Origin: Haliotis asinina
Taxonomy: Eukaryota > Mollusca > Gastropoda > Lepetellida > Haliotidae
Direction: 5' to 3'
DNA length: 64,000 nt
NCBI RefSeq assembly: GCF_037392515.1
Contig: NC_090291.1
Coordinates: 34,228,501 to 34,292,500, forward strand
Of the stretch, positions 45,371 through 56,800 are shown in pieces; positions within the stretch are counted from its first letter, which is position 1, and each line of letters opens with the position of its first letter. Under the pieces are notes generated by a model that was not told where the DNA came from, did not search any database, and saw only the letters and a list, made by a program, of their open reading frames with translations. Made by a program: the position numbers and the translations under genes.

Positions 45371-45464
45371 GGGTAACCATAATTTGTGAGTTTAGTTTAA
45401 CGCTGTTTTTCGATCACACGTGACATGTCACGCTGTGCTCGACGCGATTTCCACTTTGGTGCCG

Positions 45465-45620
45465 GGAGTGTGTTTAGTTTTACCTCGCCTTTTAGCATTA
45501 TTCTACAAATATCACGGGTGGGAACTCCAAAAATGGGCTTCAGACATTGATCCCATCTGAAGAATCGAAATCGGGTGTACAGCCTACGCTCTAACCACAA
45601 GGCTACCCAATCGCCCCGCT
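45465..45620 (-). mobile_element. SINE-like repeat, family B
   Basis: 'TTTTACCTCGCCTTTTAGCA', then 'AAAAATGGGCTTCAGACATT' and the reverse head 'GCTCTAACCACAAGGCTACC'. Confidence 0.65.
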
Positions 45621-45703
45621 TGATTAGAGTATGCTGCGGTTATTATTGCGCTCGTTAACAGTGTTGGGTAACAGTTGTTGATACCATGGTAGCCCATGAA
45701 GAT

Positions 45704-45860
45704 CCGGGTTAGAACTGATCTTCAGTAACCCATGCTTGTCGCAAGAGGCAACTCACATGATCGGGTGGTCAAACTCGCTGACATGTCATCATTTGCGCAG
45801 ATTGATACTCATGCTGCTGATCACTGGAATGTTTGGTCCATTCATTGACCACCACCATAA
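45704..45860 (+). mobile_element. SINE-like repeat, family A (partial)
   Basis: 'CAGTAACCCATGCTTGTCGC', then 'GATCGGGTGGTCAAACTCGC' and 'CTGCTGATCACTGGAATG'; the tail is diverged. Confidence 0.65.
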
Positions 45861-45879
45861 TGGACTATTAACGGCCTTA

Positions 45880-48235
45880 AATAACAAACAAGCCAAAGGT
45901 GTCTAGCGTTCTAAAGATACGCAATCCTGCGCTGCGAATTTTTTAGGCTTAGACACCCTCAGAACAAGCGTTCGAAATAATCGCCGGCCCGGAGGCCCAG
46001 CGCCTGTCGTTATTGTATCGGGCTGGCAGTTTCAAATATCTGCAGGCCCTAGTGGCCCTCGGTACATTTTCTGTCCTTTTCCGTCAACTGGAATCTTTCC
46101 CTTCTTGTTTGTTTATTAACGTTCGAGAATTATACATGATTCATTGTGTTACGATAACATTTTCACTTCCTGGTATTTCAAAGCTTTGAGCACAGGAATG
46201 TAAACAACGATTTTGCAGAAACAGAGTAAAAGCATGTACAGTGTAGTCTGTTTTTGTTTTTATTGTTTTTATTGGACTTTAACAAAATGTGCCTGCAGAT
46301 TCCAAGGTTTCATCCACGACCTGTAGATTTTAAAGGCAAACACTGCGCAGTGCTGTCATTTCTACAGAAATAAGGGTTGAAAAATAGATACAGATGAACA
46401 TATATCTTCACATTTCCAAACATAACCATGTCCTCCACTGTGTTAGCTGTTCCCAATAATGACCCCATTCGTAACTACTCGTGTCATCCCGGCAAGCCTC
46501 CTTGTAGGTCATGGAAGAGGCGAGTTGTTACGAATGATAATTACCCCTCCTCCAACCATTGTTGGTCGTTCCAGATAGTTAAGCCTCCCCAACCGAATTT
46601 AGACAACAAAACATCTTCATGTATGAACGAAGCGCAACTACAACATTTTGTAACATATGTTTCCAACAAAAGAAGTAACACTCTTTTTCAATCCTTATTT
46701 GGTTCATTTCACTGCAAACAATTTGAAAAATAATTATCTATGCATGAAGGCTATCCATTATCAGATAATAATGTGGTGCCGCTCGACCACTACAGACAGT
46801 TGCTTATATTATTGAGACTCCATGGTAATCTGACAAGGGGTTCACATTAAAAATAAGTAATTATGTGTATTAATATGAGTTCCGGATTGGTCTAAACATA
46901 TCTTTACACATGTCGCAATGATTAAAATACAAACATGGATAGAGAATTATTCAGTGATGTTAATATAACAAAATAATGAAATACCTTTAACATAATTTGT
47001 ATGCAGCTCACACAGGTTAATGGCTGGAGGAAGCAAGGAACAAATTACAAAAATGTTTCATGTTATTTATAGACAAAGTTGGCTGAGGTTTAGGAAGATG
47101 TTTGATAAAATGGGGGAATATACAGAAGACGTGTTGTAGATTATCCCTGAAAAAATACACAAGGTGACTGTGGATGTTGGACGACTACAGTCGAAGATTC
47201 AGATTTATTCAAGTTTAACGTCGGTTTTTAACATGTAGCCAATATCGCTAACGGGGTAGGTGAGGTTTAAATAATTAATGAATAATAGATTAATAAGAGG
47301 AAACCACCTACTCAAAAAAATATTTAAATGATAGGAGTAAACCTAGATAATTTATTATTGACCAAAGGACTACAACCGAACACCGTTGTCTCGATATTTA
47401 TGGGACCAGGAAAAAATATCGACTTACCCGAATATCGACACATCTGAGTTGGGCATATCATCACATACCAACATGAAAGAAAGAAAACAGCAGACTGCAT
47501 GTCTGTTACTTATTTGTCCTTACAGAGATCGCAAATAAATGGTACTTTGGTCATAGTTTCCATTTTGAAATATAGAAAAGTTGGACTTTCTCCAGAAATG
47601 CAGTGAAGAAATCAGAAAGTTTGAACTGACTGGCTGGAGAACAGGTGAGGAGTTCGTCAATTTACCAATAACTCAAAGATCAATTGCTCCACACATGATA
47701 ACAGAAGTCCCTGATCAGATTCTCACTATGTTTTGGTTTGATACTATAATCCGTTATCAGGAGTGTTAAGTTGAAATTGGGAGTACATCCTAACTAGATA
47801 AACAAGTAACACTTACACCTCAATTAGCCTTAATTATCTTACACTAACGCTACCTTTGATCCATGCCGCAGCGTGTGTGTAAACACATGGAGACACAGTT
47901 CAGATGAATACTTGTCTGAGAAAGTTGGTGTATATCTACTTTATGTGCAGATATCGAGTAGAAAGGGTAATTTTGCATGTCAGGACCATGAAATCATATC
48001 AAAATATCTGAAACATCCGTATCAAGTTAAAGCAAGCGCTTAACAGGCAGCAGGGATCACAGGTTCCCACTCCTTCCGGTGTTTTTTCATGGATATATAC
48101 TATCTATGTCTGTCATTTTCTGCATACATTGTTCTGAAGGTTCACAGAAGCTAATACTGTGGACATACTAGCTTTTTGCTCGGTGGATAGCTGGATTTTG
48201 ATGGCAATATTTCTTTTATCATTGTGTAGTTTGAA
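45880..48235. other. intergenic stretch upstream of the MATE gene, no gene recognised
   Basis: Two plus-strand open frames were considered: 46428-46733 (101 codons, two CHPGKPPCRSWK-type Cys-containing stretches) and 47581-47769 (62 codons, preceded by a CAG). Neither resembles a family I know nor has clear splice partners. The remainder is AT-rich with short frames. Confidence 0.35.
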
Positions 48236-48658
48236 AGTGAGTGCAAATTTACACCACGGCACAGTCCTATTGTTGGAGACTTGACAGGATAATCCTTGTC
48301 ATGCCTGATCGACACCAGTACCAATACAACAGGCAAGAGCTGATTGAGCTTGGCCTATCATGTACCCAAGATGACATATCATCTCAGAAGCTAAGGGCTG
48401 CCCTCAACCTCATGATATTCTTGCTAGACAAAAGAACTGATCATAATAAAAGCTCAAGGAAAAGACCAAGTACTGAGAAAGTGAAATCCCAAATATGACA
48501 TATGTTGATCAAGGGGTAGAAAGGCTGGTCGGCGTAAGCAGAGACCTATCAGTGTTTTTATTGGACACAGGCCACCAAGCCACAACACCAATCAGATTGC
48601 TTCATCAATAAGTTATGACAATCTCATTTACATACAGTCCCGTAGATTACCACCCACT

Positions 48659-49446
48659 TTGAAGTTATCTCTCTGGAATGTTCAGTCAGCTTGTAACAAA
48701 CATGAGGACATCATGGATACCATTATTGATTGTGACATCGACATTACAGTCCTAACAGAAACATGGCTACAGGCTCAAGGGGATGAGTCCAAACTTGTCA
48801 GCATGACACCTCAAGATACAAGTGAAGACACCAACCAAGGCAGACACGTGGAGGTGGTTTAGCTGTTATCTACAGAGATAATCTTCAAGTGAAATTTCGC
48901 CATGGTGCTCAGTTTAACTCCTTTGAGTAAATGCAGTTTCAGGTGACTCAAGGCAAGAAACTGACATTGTGTCTCACTATCGCCTTCCCCCATCATAAAA
49001 GAACCAAATACCATTTTCAGTTTTTTTACCAAGATTTTTCTATTCTTTTGCATCAAATTTGCGTGGATAGGAAACAACCAATCATCATAGGAGATTTTAA
49101 CATTCACTTTGATGTAACAACCAAAAGTGATACACCACAGATGCTCAGTCTGCTACAAGCTCACAACTGTCATCAAATCATAGACCTGCCTACTCAAAAA
49201 CCAGGCCACATTCTGGACTGGGTTATCAAAAGAGAGTCTGACCCCATCATAACTAATTCCAGAGTAATCGACAATCAGATCTCAGATCACTACTTGGTAA
49301 CTCTGAACACTGATATCACAAGACCATCGCATCCAGTCAGATATGTTCAGTGTAGAAACATCAAGAACATGGATATTGCTACTTTTCGTTCAGATCTGTT
49401 GACAGATCTGTTGACCTTTGTTGGCCAATCCTCCCTCAACCTGTGA
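48659..49446 (+). pseudogene. LINE endonuclease (EEP) domain, broken
   Basis: It reads KLSLWNVQSACNK (metal-binding Asn), TVLTETWL (catalytic Glu), then after a frame change GGGLAVIYRDN, a stop at 48928, then PIIIGDFNIHFD (Asp/Asn pair) and ISDHYLVTL (terminal SDH). These are the standard EEP endonuclease motifs of LINEs in the correct order. At least one frameshift (near 48835) and one in-frame stop break the frame. Confidence 0.85.
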
Positions 49447-49633
49447 AGCATATGTAGATATGTACAGAGTACTTCTAGAGCTACTGGACAAACATGCCCC
49501 AGAGAAAGTCAAGCGGATCCCTCACTGACCTGACGCCATCTGGCTTTACAGTTCAGATGTCAAGGAAGCCAAGTCAGAGAGACGAGTGGCCGAGAGGAGA
49601 TGGAGAACGTCATAACTGGAAGTATACCGTCAG

Positions 49634-51116
49634 ATGTACTGTAAGGCCAGAGACAGGGTCAACATTGTCATCAAACAAGCTAAACAGAACTTCATGAACT
49701 CTAAAATCATTGACTGCAAATCTAACTCTCAGGCCTTGTACAAGCTGATGTTTAACTTGATGGGAAAGTCTTTGGATAATCTCTTACCTGATATCGGGAC
49801 CACCAAAGAAATTGCTCAATCCTTTGCAATTTACTTTCAGGAAAACATCCAAAATATCAGAAGCATATTCCATGACAGCGAACTATCGACGGCTGTAACA
49901 TCAACGGCTTCTTTAAGATGTGACGATGCGTTTGACGAAAACCCTTTCTTGAATGTTTTGCCCCCTTCCACAGTAACAGAAACACTTAAACTTCTTACAA
50001 AGTCAAAAATGACCAGCTGTTTCATCGAGCCGATCCCAACTAACATTGTTTTGGGTTGTATTGATATCCTCCTCCCCACTATTACGTCAATTATCAACTG
50101 CTGTCTGCAAGAAGGTACTATGCCACTTTCTCTGAAAAATGCCATGGTGAAGCCACTCCTCAAGAAGCCTGACCTAGACACAGAAAATCTCAAGAACTAC
50201 TGACCCGTTTCGAACCTTCCATTCTCCTCCACGCTCATCGAAAGAGCTGTTGCAGAATGTCAGTCACAGCACTTGTCCCAGCAGAACTTGTATGATCCAC
50301 TTCAATCAGTGTATCGCCATCGACATAGCACTGAACCAACACTCCTTAAAGTCGTCATTGACCTGAGATGTGCAATCGACTCAGGCAATGTTGCTCTGTT
50401 TGTGCTTCTGGATTTGAACGCGGCTTTTGACACCATCGATCAGGAGAGATTGCTGCAGCGACTCCAGGATGATTTTGGTGTCCAAGGTTCTGCACTGAAT
50501 TGGTTCGGCTCCTATCTGTCTCAGAGATCAAAATGTGTGTACATAGATGGACAGTTCTCAGAGTCAGTACACCTAGAATGTGGTGTCCCTCAAGGTTCAG
50601 TATTGGGCCCGATATTATTCACCCTATATGCAAAGGAATTGGGTAAAGTCATTGACAAGCACAAGCTGCCAAGACACATCTATGCCGATGATACGCAGCT
50701 CATGAAAGCTTCCACCAACACCATTTACAGCTGAAGCAGCTTCTGTTCATGATACCAAGTACTGTACACAAATAAAAAGCTGGATGAACATCAATACACT
50801 CAAGCTGAACGACGACAAGACAAAGTGTATGCTAATAGGCCAACCTGCATCCAGTGACACAAGATGCATCCAGTCTGCTCTCACCACAGTTCAGATTGGA
50901 AACTCAAGCATTGACGTCACACGGTCTGTGAAGAACTTGGGTGTTAGTCACATCTTCTCCAGAGTCTGCTCTTTCCAGTTGACGAATATCAGCAATATCC
51001 GAAAGTACTTCAACAAGGAATCTCTTATCTTGATTCTCTTCCTGGTAACATCTACGATTGATTACTGTAACAGTCTAACAAGCTCCAGCACATTCAGAAT
51101 ACAGCTGCTCGGATAG
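49634..51116 (+). pseudogene. LINE reverse transcriptase domain, broken
   Basis: Long frame from MYCKARDRVNIVIKQAKQNF to ENLKNY, then a stop in place of the Arg of the 'YRPVSNLPF' motif (50201-50203). The frame continues with LYDPLQSVYRHRHSTEPTLL, LDLNAAFDTID, GVPQGSVLGPILF and YADDTQL. The catalytic YADD is intact (about 50682), but a stop at 50732 and further breaks follow. This is reverse transcriptase of CR1 type that cannot be made as one protein. Confidence 0.88.
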
Positions 51117-52004
51117 TCTCCAGCTGCAGGAAGTACGACCACATCACCCCTATCTTACATGACCTACACTGGCTTCCCATCTGACAGAGAATCAGTTATA
51201 AGATCTTGTGTCATGGGTGTCGATGCCTGTCCAAAGACGCTCCACAATATCTGTGTGATCTGATCACAGAGTACAAACCAGCTTGATCTCTGCGTTCAGA
51301 AAACAAGCTCTTGTTGACAGTTTCATCTGTGAACTATGGACAACGTTCCTTTGCTTTTAATGCAGCAAAGGAATGGAACAAACTCCTGCTCTATCTCAGT
51401 AGGGAGCCTATATAGAGCCTATATATGTTGTAGAGTATCCCCGATCTCAGACAGTCGTCAACTCCTATCCTGCATCCTTCCAATCTCAGCTAAAAACCTG
51501 CCTATTTAAAACTGCTTTTCCAGAATGCCTCTGTACCCACGCATATGCGCGCTTCCCGCATGCATTGAGCATGGATTAATGCGTTATATATTGATGAATA
51601 TTGCTAAAGACTAAATAACTGTCTAATAAGCGAAAACATTCCCAAGAAGAAGGCAAATTCTGTTTTATTAGATTCATGATGAAGAGAACAACTGGTGGAC
51701 AAGCTCAGGAAAACTCACGTCATGCATGACCAATATTTTTATAATCTGCGTGGGAAACTGCATGAAGGTATCAAGGCCACTGCAGTGGAAACTCCCTGTT
51801 GGTGTGTTACTTTACTAGTACAAAATGTACTAGTCTGATGCTGTCACGGCTAAAGTGTATGGCCCTGGATTTCAGCATCATCCTATTCACAAGATTTGGC
51901 CTTCAAACTTGAAAAGAAAACGATTATCTAAATTATTGTCATATTAAAGAATTATGCAAATTGTTGAGAGCGCTTGACACACAAAGAGCTTTATAGAGTG
52001 AAAT

Positions 52005-52130
52005 TTTAGTTGCTATTAGCAACATTTCATCAAAATCACAGCATAACACATTGTACCCATGTGGGAAAATGAACTTGGGTCTTCAGTGGGACGATCAAAT
52101 GCTTTAATTACAAGGCTACCTTACCCCTCC
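52005..52130 (-). mobile_element. SINE-like repeat, family B (decayed)
   Basis: 'TTGTACCCATGTGGGAAAAT' and 'AATGCTTTAATTACAAGGCT' mark the tRNA-like end; the tail is weak. Confidence 0.6.
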
Positions 52131-52597
52131 AAAAGAACTTTAGAACTTTTCAAGTATTTATTAATGGCATTAAACGGAGTTCCTCTTTCTACTTCATATT
52201 AAAAGATATACTCTCTAACAACAACCTGTACTATCCAGCATGTAAAGCAGGGAATAAGAGAAGGGTAGTCAGATGCTGCAATGAGGTATCACTGAGAGGT
52301 GAATCAACTACTGCAGCCTTGTGGTAATGGTGTTTTGCTGCTGCCAATATGAATCTGTTTAATGAGGAAATGTTACAAATGTCTATCACTGGGTACCAGC
52401 TAATGGGGGTACTGTAAAACCTGCTAAATGATCATCCATTAATGCTAAACATCCAGCTGATCCATTTTTTTCATATTACTGCCTACTAGAATGAGAGAGT
52501 GGTGTGTAGTGATCCAACCCTATTATGGTGTATTGTAGATAATTGAGTCTTGAACAGAAAACCAAGTGGTTGAAATTGTCTGTTTGCTTCATCGAGG

Positions 52598-52760
52598 TTA
52601 GCCATACTCAGAATTTTTCCAGCTGTATGGCGGTGGTCTGTAAATATCCGACTCTGGAAAACAGATTCCAGTTATACGTTACAGGTACAGTATCTTGGCA
52701 ATAGGGATGACACCGCCAAGACAGCGAACTTAACCACCTGATCCCATTAGTAACCTCAAT
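52598..52760 (-). mobile_element. SINE-like repeat, family A (decayed fragment)
   Basis: 'CAGCTGTATGGCGGTGGTCT', then 'GTAAATATCCGACTCTGG' and 'ACCACCTGATCCCATTAGTA'. Confidence 0.65.
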
Positions 52761-53875
52761 TTTACCTCAGATCTCAATGTGTCGAAAGGTAAAGAAAAAA
52801 TGAAGACAAGTAAATAGTATCTGTTCTGGTGAGGTAAAGGGGGACATCAAATTTGTACACTTGGGTGGTTTCATTAATTTTCTATGATGTGTGTGTATGT
52901 GAGAGAGAGACAGAAAGAGAAAGAGAAATAGAAAGAGAAAGAGAAAGAGTTACTTTGTACAAAAATTTTAGAGGGTTTACAACCATATGCATGGTTTAAT
53001 TCAGTGTTTTATGTCACAATCTGGACTACTTGAACATAAACTTATCAATGTTTGAACATCAAATCTTGACATTGTGTAGCCACAGGAAACTCATGGCTCA
53101 TGAATATGTGTGATCATTTTCATGTATGCTCATCACAAAACGGAACTGACTGTTGCCCACTTTATGTTATTTTTATTCTGTAATAACAGGTGGCGGGTAC
53201 AAACCAAGGTCGATGTCATGGTAGCAGGTGGGATTCCACAAAGACCACTAAGACAGAAGATTCATGAAAGATAAAATATGTTAGCATACACAAGGAATAA
53301 CTGCACCAACTAAAACACAAGGTTTGTTTGATATTACTGTTGTAACTTTGTCGAATCATGTCCCATGTTACAAAAATATATTTCATTAACGAACATTTGA
53401 GCAAATTTATGCACCTCTCAAGAAGATCATGCTTATGAATAACTATATAAACACTTTTCACAGAATCACACTCAAGTACGGTCACACCTGCTGTATGCTA
53501 CTCAACTTTGATAAGGATACAGCATATGTCACTATTGCTAAGCTCAGAGGTCACTTATATTGTTGATTATTTGAACATGATTGAGATTGCAGATTTGGGG
53601 AACTTTCAAAGAATGAGATAACAGAAACAGGCTTCAAACATTGTACTCACATGAAGGAATCAAACCCAAGTCTTCATGAGCAAATGCTTAAAGTGCTGGG
53701 CTGTCCCATCCCTCAATTTGAAATGTTAAAAATGCAAGCAACCTCAATTACTATCCATAAGATAACCTCTCAAGCAATCAACCCCCAGATTTTTTCCTGT
53801 ATTGATATATCCTTATCAAAACATGAGCAGCATATCTCCTAGACTGTATTGTTCCCTGCTCGGCTACACTCAGGT

Positions 53876-56800
53876 TTACAAGTTGGACTTCCTTGTGAAG
53901 AATGCCATGATAGCATTCATACATTCATCAGACTGCCATCTCTCCACCAGCAGGTCACACTCCTTCGCATTGACATCATGCAGCTTCTGTCTCTCAACCT
54001 CCCGCATCAGGTTTTTGGAGGTGGTCATGCTCTGAAATATGGAATTGAATTCAATAACATTAACTTCTGATGTGTATGTGTTGATACTTCCCTATTTTGA
54101 TGAATTGAACCAAACCCATAATGACTAGAGTTAATTATTCAGGTATATTTTTGGAGAAGTGTTTTTGCGTTAGTTAGATACTGTAAATTGTTTTATTTCT
54201 GCACCTTCAATGATACATCTATATTATCGTATGTTTTTATTCTCATATCATAAAGTCTGATGCGAAGTTTGCGAAAATTAAATGGTTGCGAAAATTTGGC
54301 TGCTTTCATGAAAGTATTTATCAAAATGACATGTACAAAATGGAATATATTTCCAAGTAAAGCAAGATAATATCATAATAAATTACACTGTCATAATGGT
54401 CAAAACACTCATATAGTTACTAGCTTGAAGTGTACATTTCAAAATGTCAAGATAAATTTTGGGTTCTCGTAAGTATGTACAAATCAGGGATGGCAATAGC
54501 TTAAAGCACAGGCAAACAGTAGCGCAAATGGGGTTGCGCAGCATAGAAAATTTGACAACTTTTCTTATATGCGAGCGAAGCGAGCAAACGTTGGCAACAT
54601 ACTACCTTCGCTTCTGATCAAAAAATATTTTTCATGTCAAAATAAAATATTGCCATGGTCAAAGGTACACTCCCATTTCCTCACTTGGTTGTGCTCTCAG
54701 ATTTCCTACCACATGTTTAATAATTACTCAAGTGAAATATGTTTCATTCAACATTTTAAGTGCCACTCATGTTATTCAGGTTGTTGTTTGCCTCAGAAAT
54801 TAAAAAGAAATACCCTATTGCTTAATTTTATCATGAATTTTCGGAACATTTATTCTACATAAAAAACACTTCTGGCATAGGTAGGGGAGGTAACTGTAAG
54901 CATTCTATATGGAATAATACCCTCCTGTTCCTTCACTTCGTTGAACCTGAAGCTGGAAGGAGTAATGGAGGTGAAGAACGGTCTCATATACCATGAGTTG
55001 CGCTTAAAATGTTGAATAAAAAGCATTTCACATGAGCAATTGTTCAACATGGGGATGGAAATGCGAGAGCACAACCCAGTGAAGTAATAGGTATATACCT
55101 TTGATGGTGGTGATGTTTTATTTTGACATGAAAAATATTTTTCGAACTGAAGCTAGGAAAGTATGTTGCCAACCTTTGCTCGCATGTAAGAACACTGCTC
55201 ATTTTCTCTATGCTGCGCAATCCATTTGCGCTACAGTTTACCTGTGCTTAAAGTGATTTCAGCTGAAAATAAACCTGAGATCTGGGGGCCAAAACAATGT
55301 ATCGAAGAAGTTACAGTGACATTCTGCAATTTGATACCCAACGAGACACAGATGTGGGTACATTGTACTTGACACTGATCAGTGGGACCTCAACCTCCTA
55401 AATATTTTCTTTCCAGATAAAGACGAATCTCAAGATTGACAGATTGGCAATGAAATCCATGGATTTCCGTGGATGCACAGGAAATTGCTATCCCTGACAA
55501 ATGTAAATAAGATGGGTGGTGAAATACAATAGAGTAGCTTTAATTCCTAAAAGTATTTATTTCAATTAATCCATAAATTTCAAGACTAGATGAATATTGC
55601 AAGGACAATGTTTAGACTGAGTCAGGTTGTGTATTACAGTCAGCAATGATCTGCATTACAAGTCCAAGATGCAATTCAGACAAGTCAGAAGCATTGTGAC
55701 CATGCAATCCTCATTCTAGTTGATTCTTGTGACAGAAATAGGGTACTCGGGACTTATTCTGCCTCGGAAATGCTCCAAGGATGTAAGACATAAAACCCTT
55801 GCCTAGCTGAAAAGAAATATACTGGATATCCTCTACTATTTTGGTAATAGTTGAGTGCAAACTCCTTGGTAACAGTTTTAAAGTTTTTCAACTGCCTTTA
55901 TTAGCCTCAATAGTCTCCTGGGTATACGTTCTGACAAATCTCCACTAATACTCTGGATGTACCAACAGCTTGCCCCGATAACTGTAATAAGTTCCTTTGC
56001 TGACTCTGCCTGCTCACAGTAGCCAAGTTTCCTGGCTGTGGTACTCAGTTATGGTACTGACTTGTGATAGAAGCCTTGTGATTGGTATGATTTGTCTGAT
56101 TTGCACCATCCACAAATAGATTTTTTATTCAATTTTGTGGTTTAAACATATTTACTATACAAAAGCATCTGGGATAATTTTTTATGCTCATTTTCAGCTT
56201 TATCAACCCTTCTTTCCACTGTCTCAAGCCCTTGTATTAGAAACATCACACAAATAAGGATACAGGTATCCAGCATAATTCAAGTCAACAATTTTTTTTA
56301 CAGCTTTAACATAGAAGCATTCTGTAGAAGTTAAGAGGATAATTTCAATAGGTAGTTGCACTGCAAATACATTTCAAACAGATTTCTATTGTGTTACCTT
56401 CGGTGGCAACTTTGAAAACTCCTGCATCATTGTATCTGTCTCCTGCTGGAATGAACTTTCCGGGATAACACTAGTGATGAGATTTCTCTCTTTTGCTTCT
56501 GGAGCTGTCAATTTTCTGTTGAACAACAACACCTCACTGGCCTGTAAAAAAAGATTAATCATAGCATAACATAGGAAGTTCTTGTATATGAAGTATGCTA
56601 CTTTCTTCCTCTGCCACTAAAAACAGTGGCACATTTTGTGGAGAACTTAATCCAAGAATCACAAGTTAGAAAATGGCTCACACAATAGTATCAGCATGCT
56701 GGTTAATGGTTCTTTGTAGCTAACATTCTTCCTCTGCCATTAGTATAAACAGTGAATGTTTTGTTGAGAGCTTAATCCAGGAATTAGTGTTGGGAGCAGG

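Larger units (their letters stand above)
48240..51625 (+). mobile_element. CR1-group non-LTR retrotransposon (LINE), decayed
   Basis: About 3.4 kb. It holds an upstream frame (MPDRHQYQYNRQELIELGL), an apurinic-type endonuclease domain, a reverse transcriptase domain and a C-terminal segment ending FQSQLKTCLFKTAF, in that order on one strand. Motif wording in the RT (DLNAAFDTIDQ, GVPQGSVLGPILF, YADDTQL) fits the CR1/L2 group. Frameshifts and stops interrupt every domain. The exact 5' end is not defined. The 3' end near 51590-51625 contains GAATATTGCTAAA, discussed in the findings. Confidence 0.85.
51626..53875. other. stretch between LINE and ECI2 stop codon
   Basis: Contains two SINE pieces and a (GAGAAA)n-like purine tract (52903-52949). 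Part of it is the likely 3' UTR of ECI2: minus-strand 'CAGAATAAAAATAAC' near 53165-53180 is a candidate poly(A) signal, about 700 bp after the stop. Confidence 0.4.

Noticed and set aside
46428..46733. 101-codon plus-strand frame
   Set aside because: No recognised domain, no splice partners and no repeat membership; length alone is not enough in a 64-kb AT-rich window.
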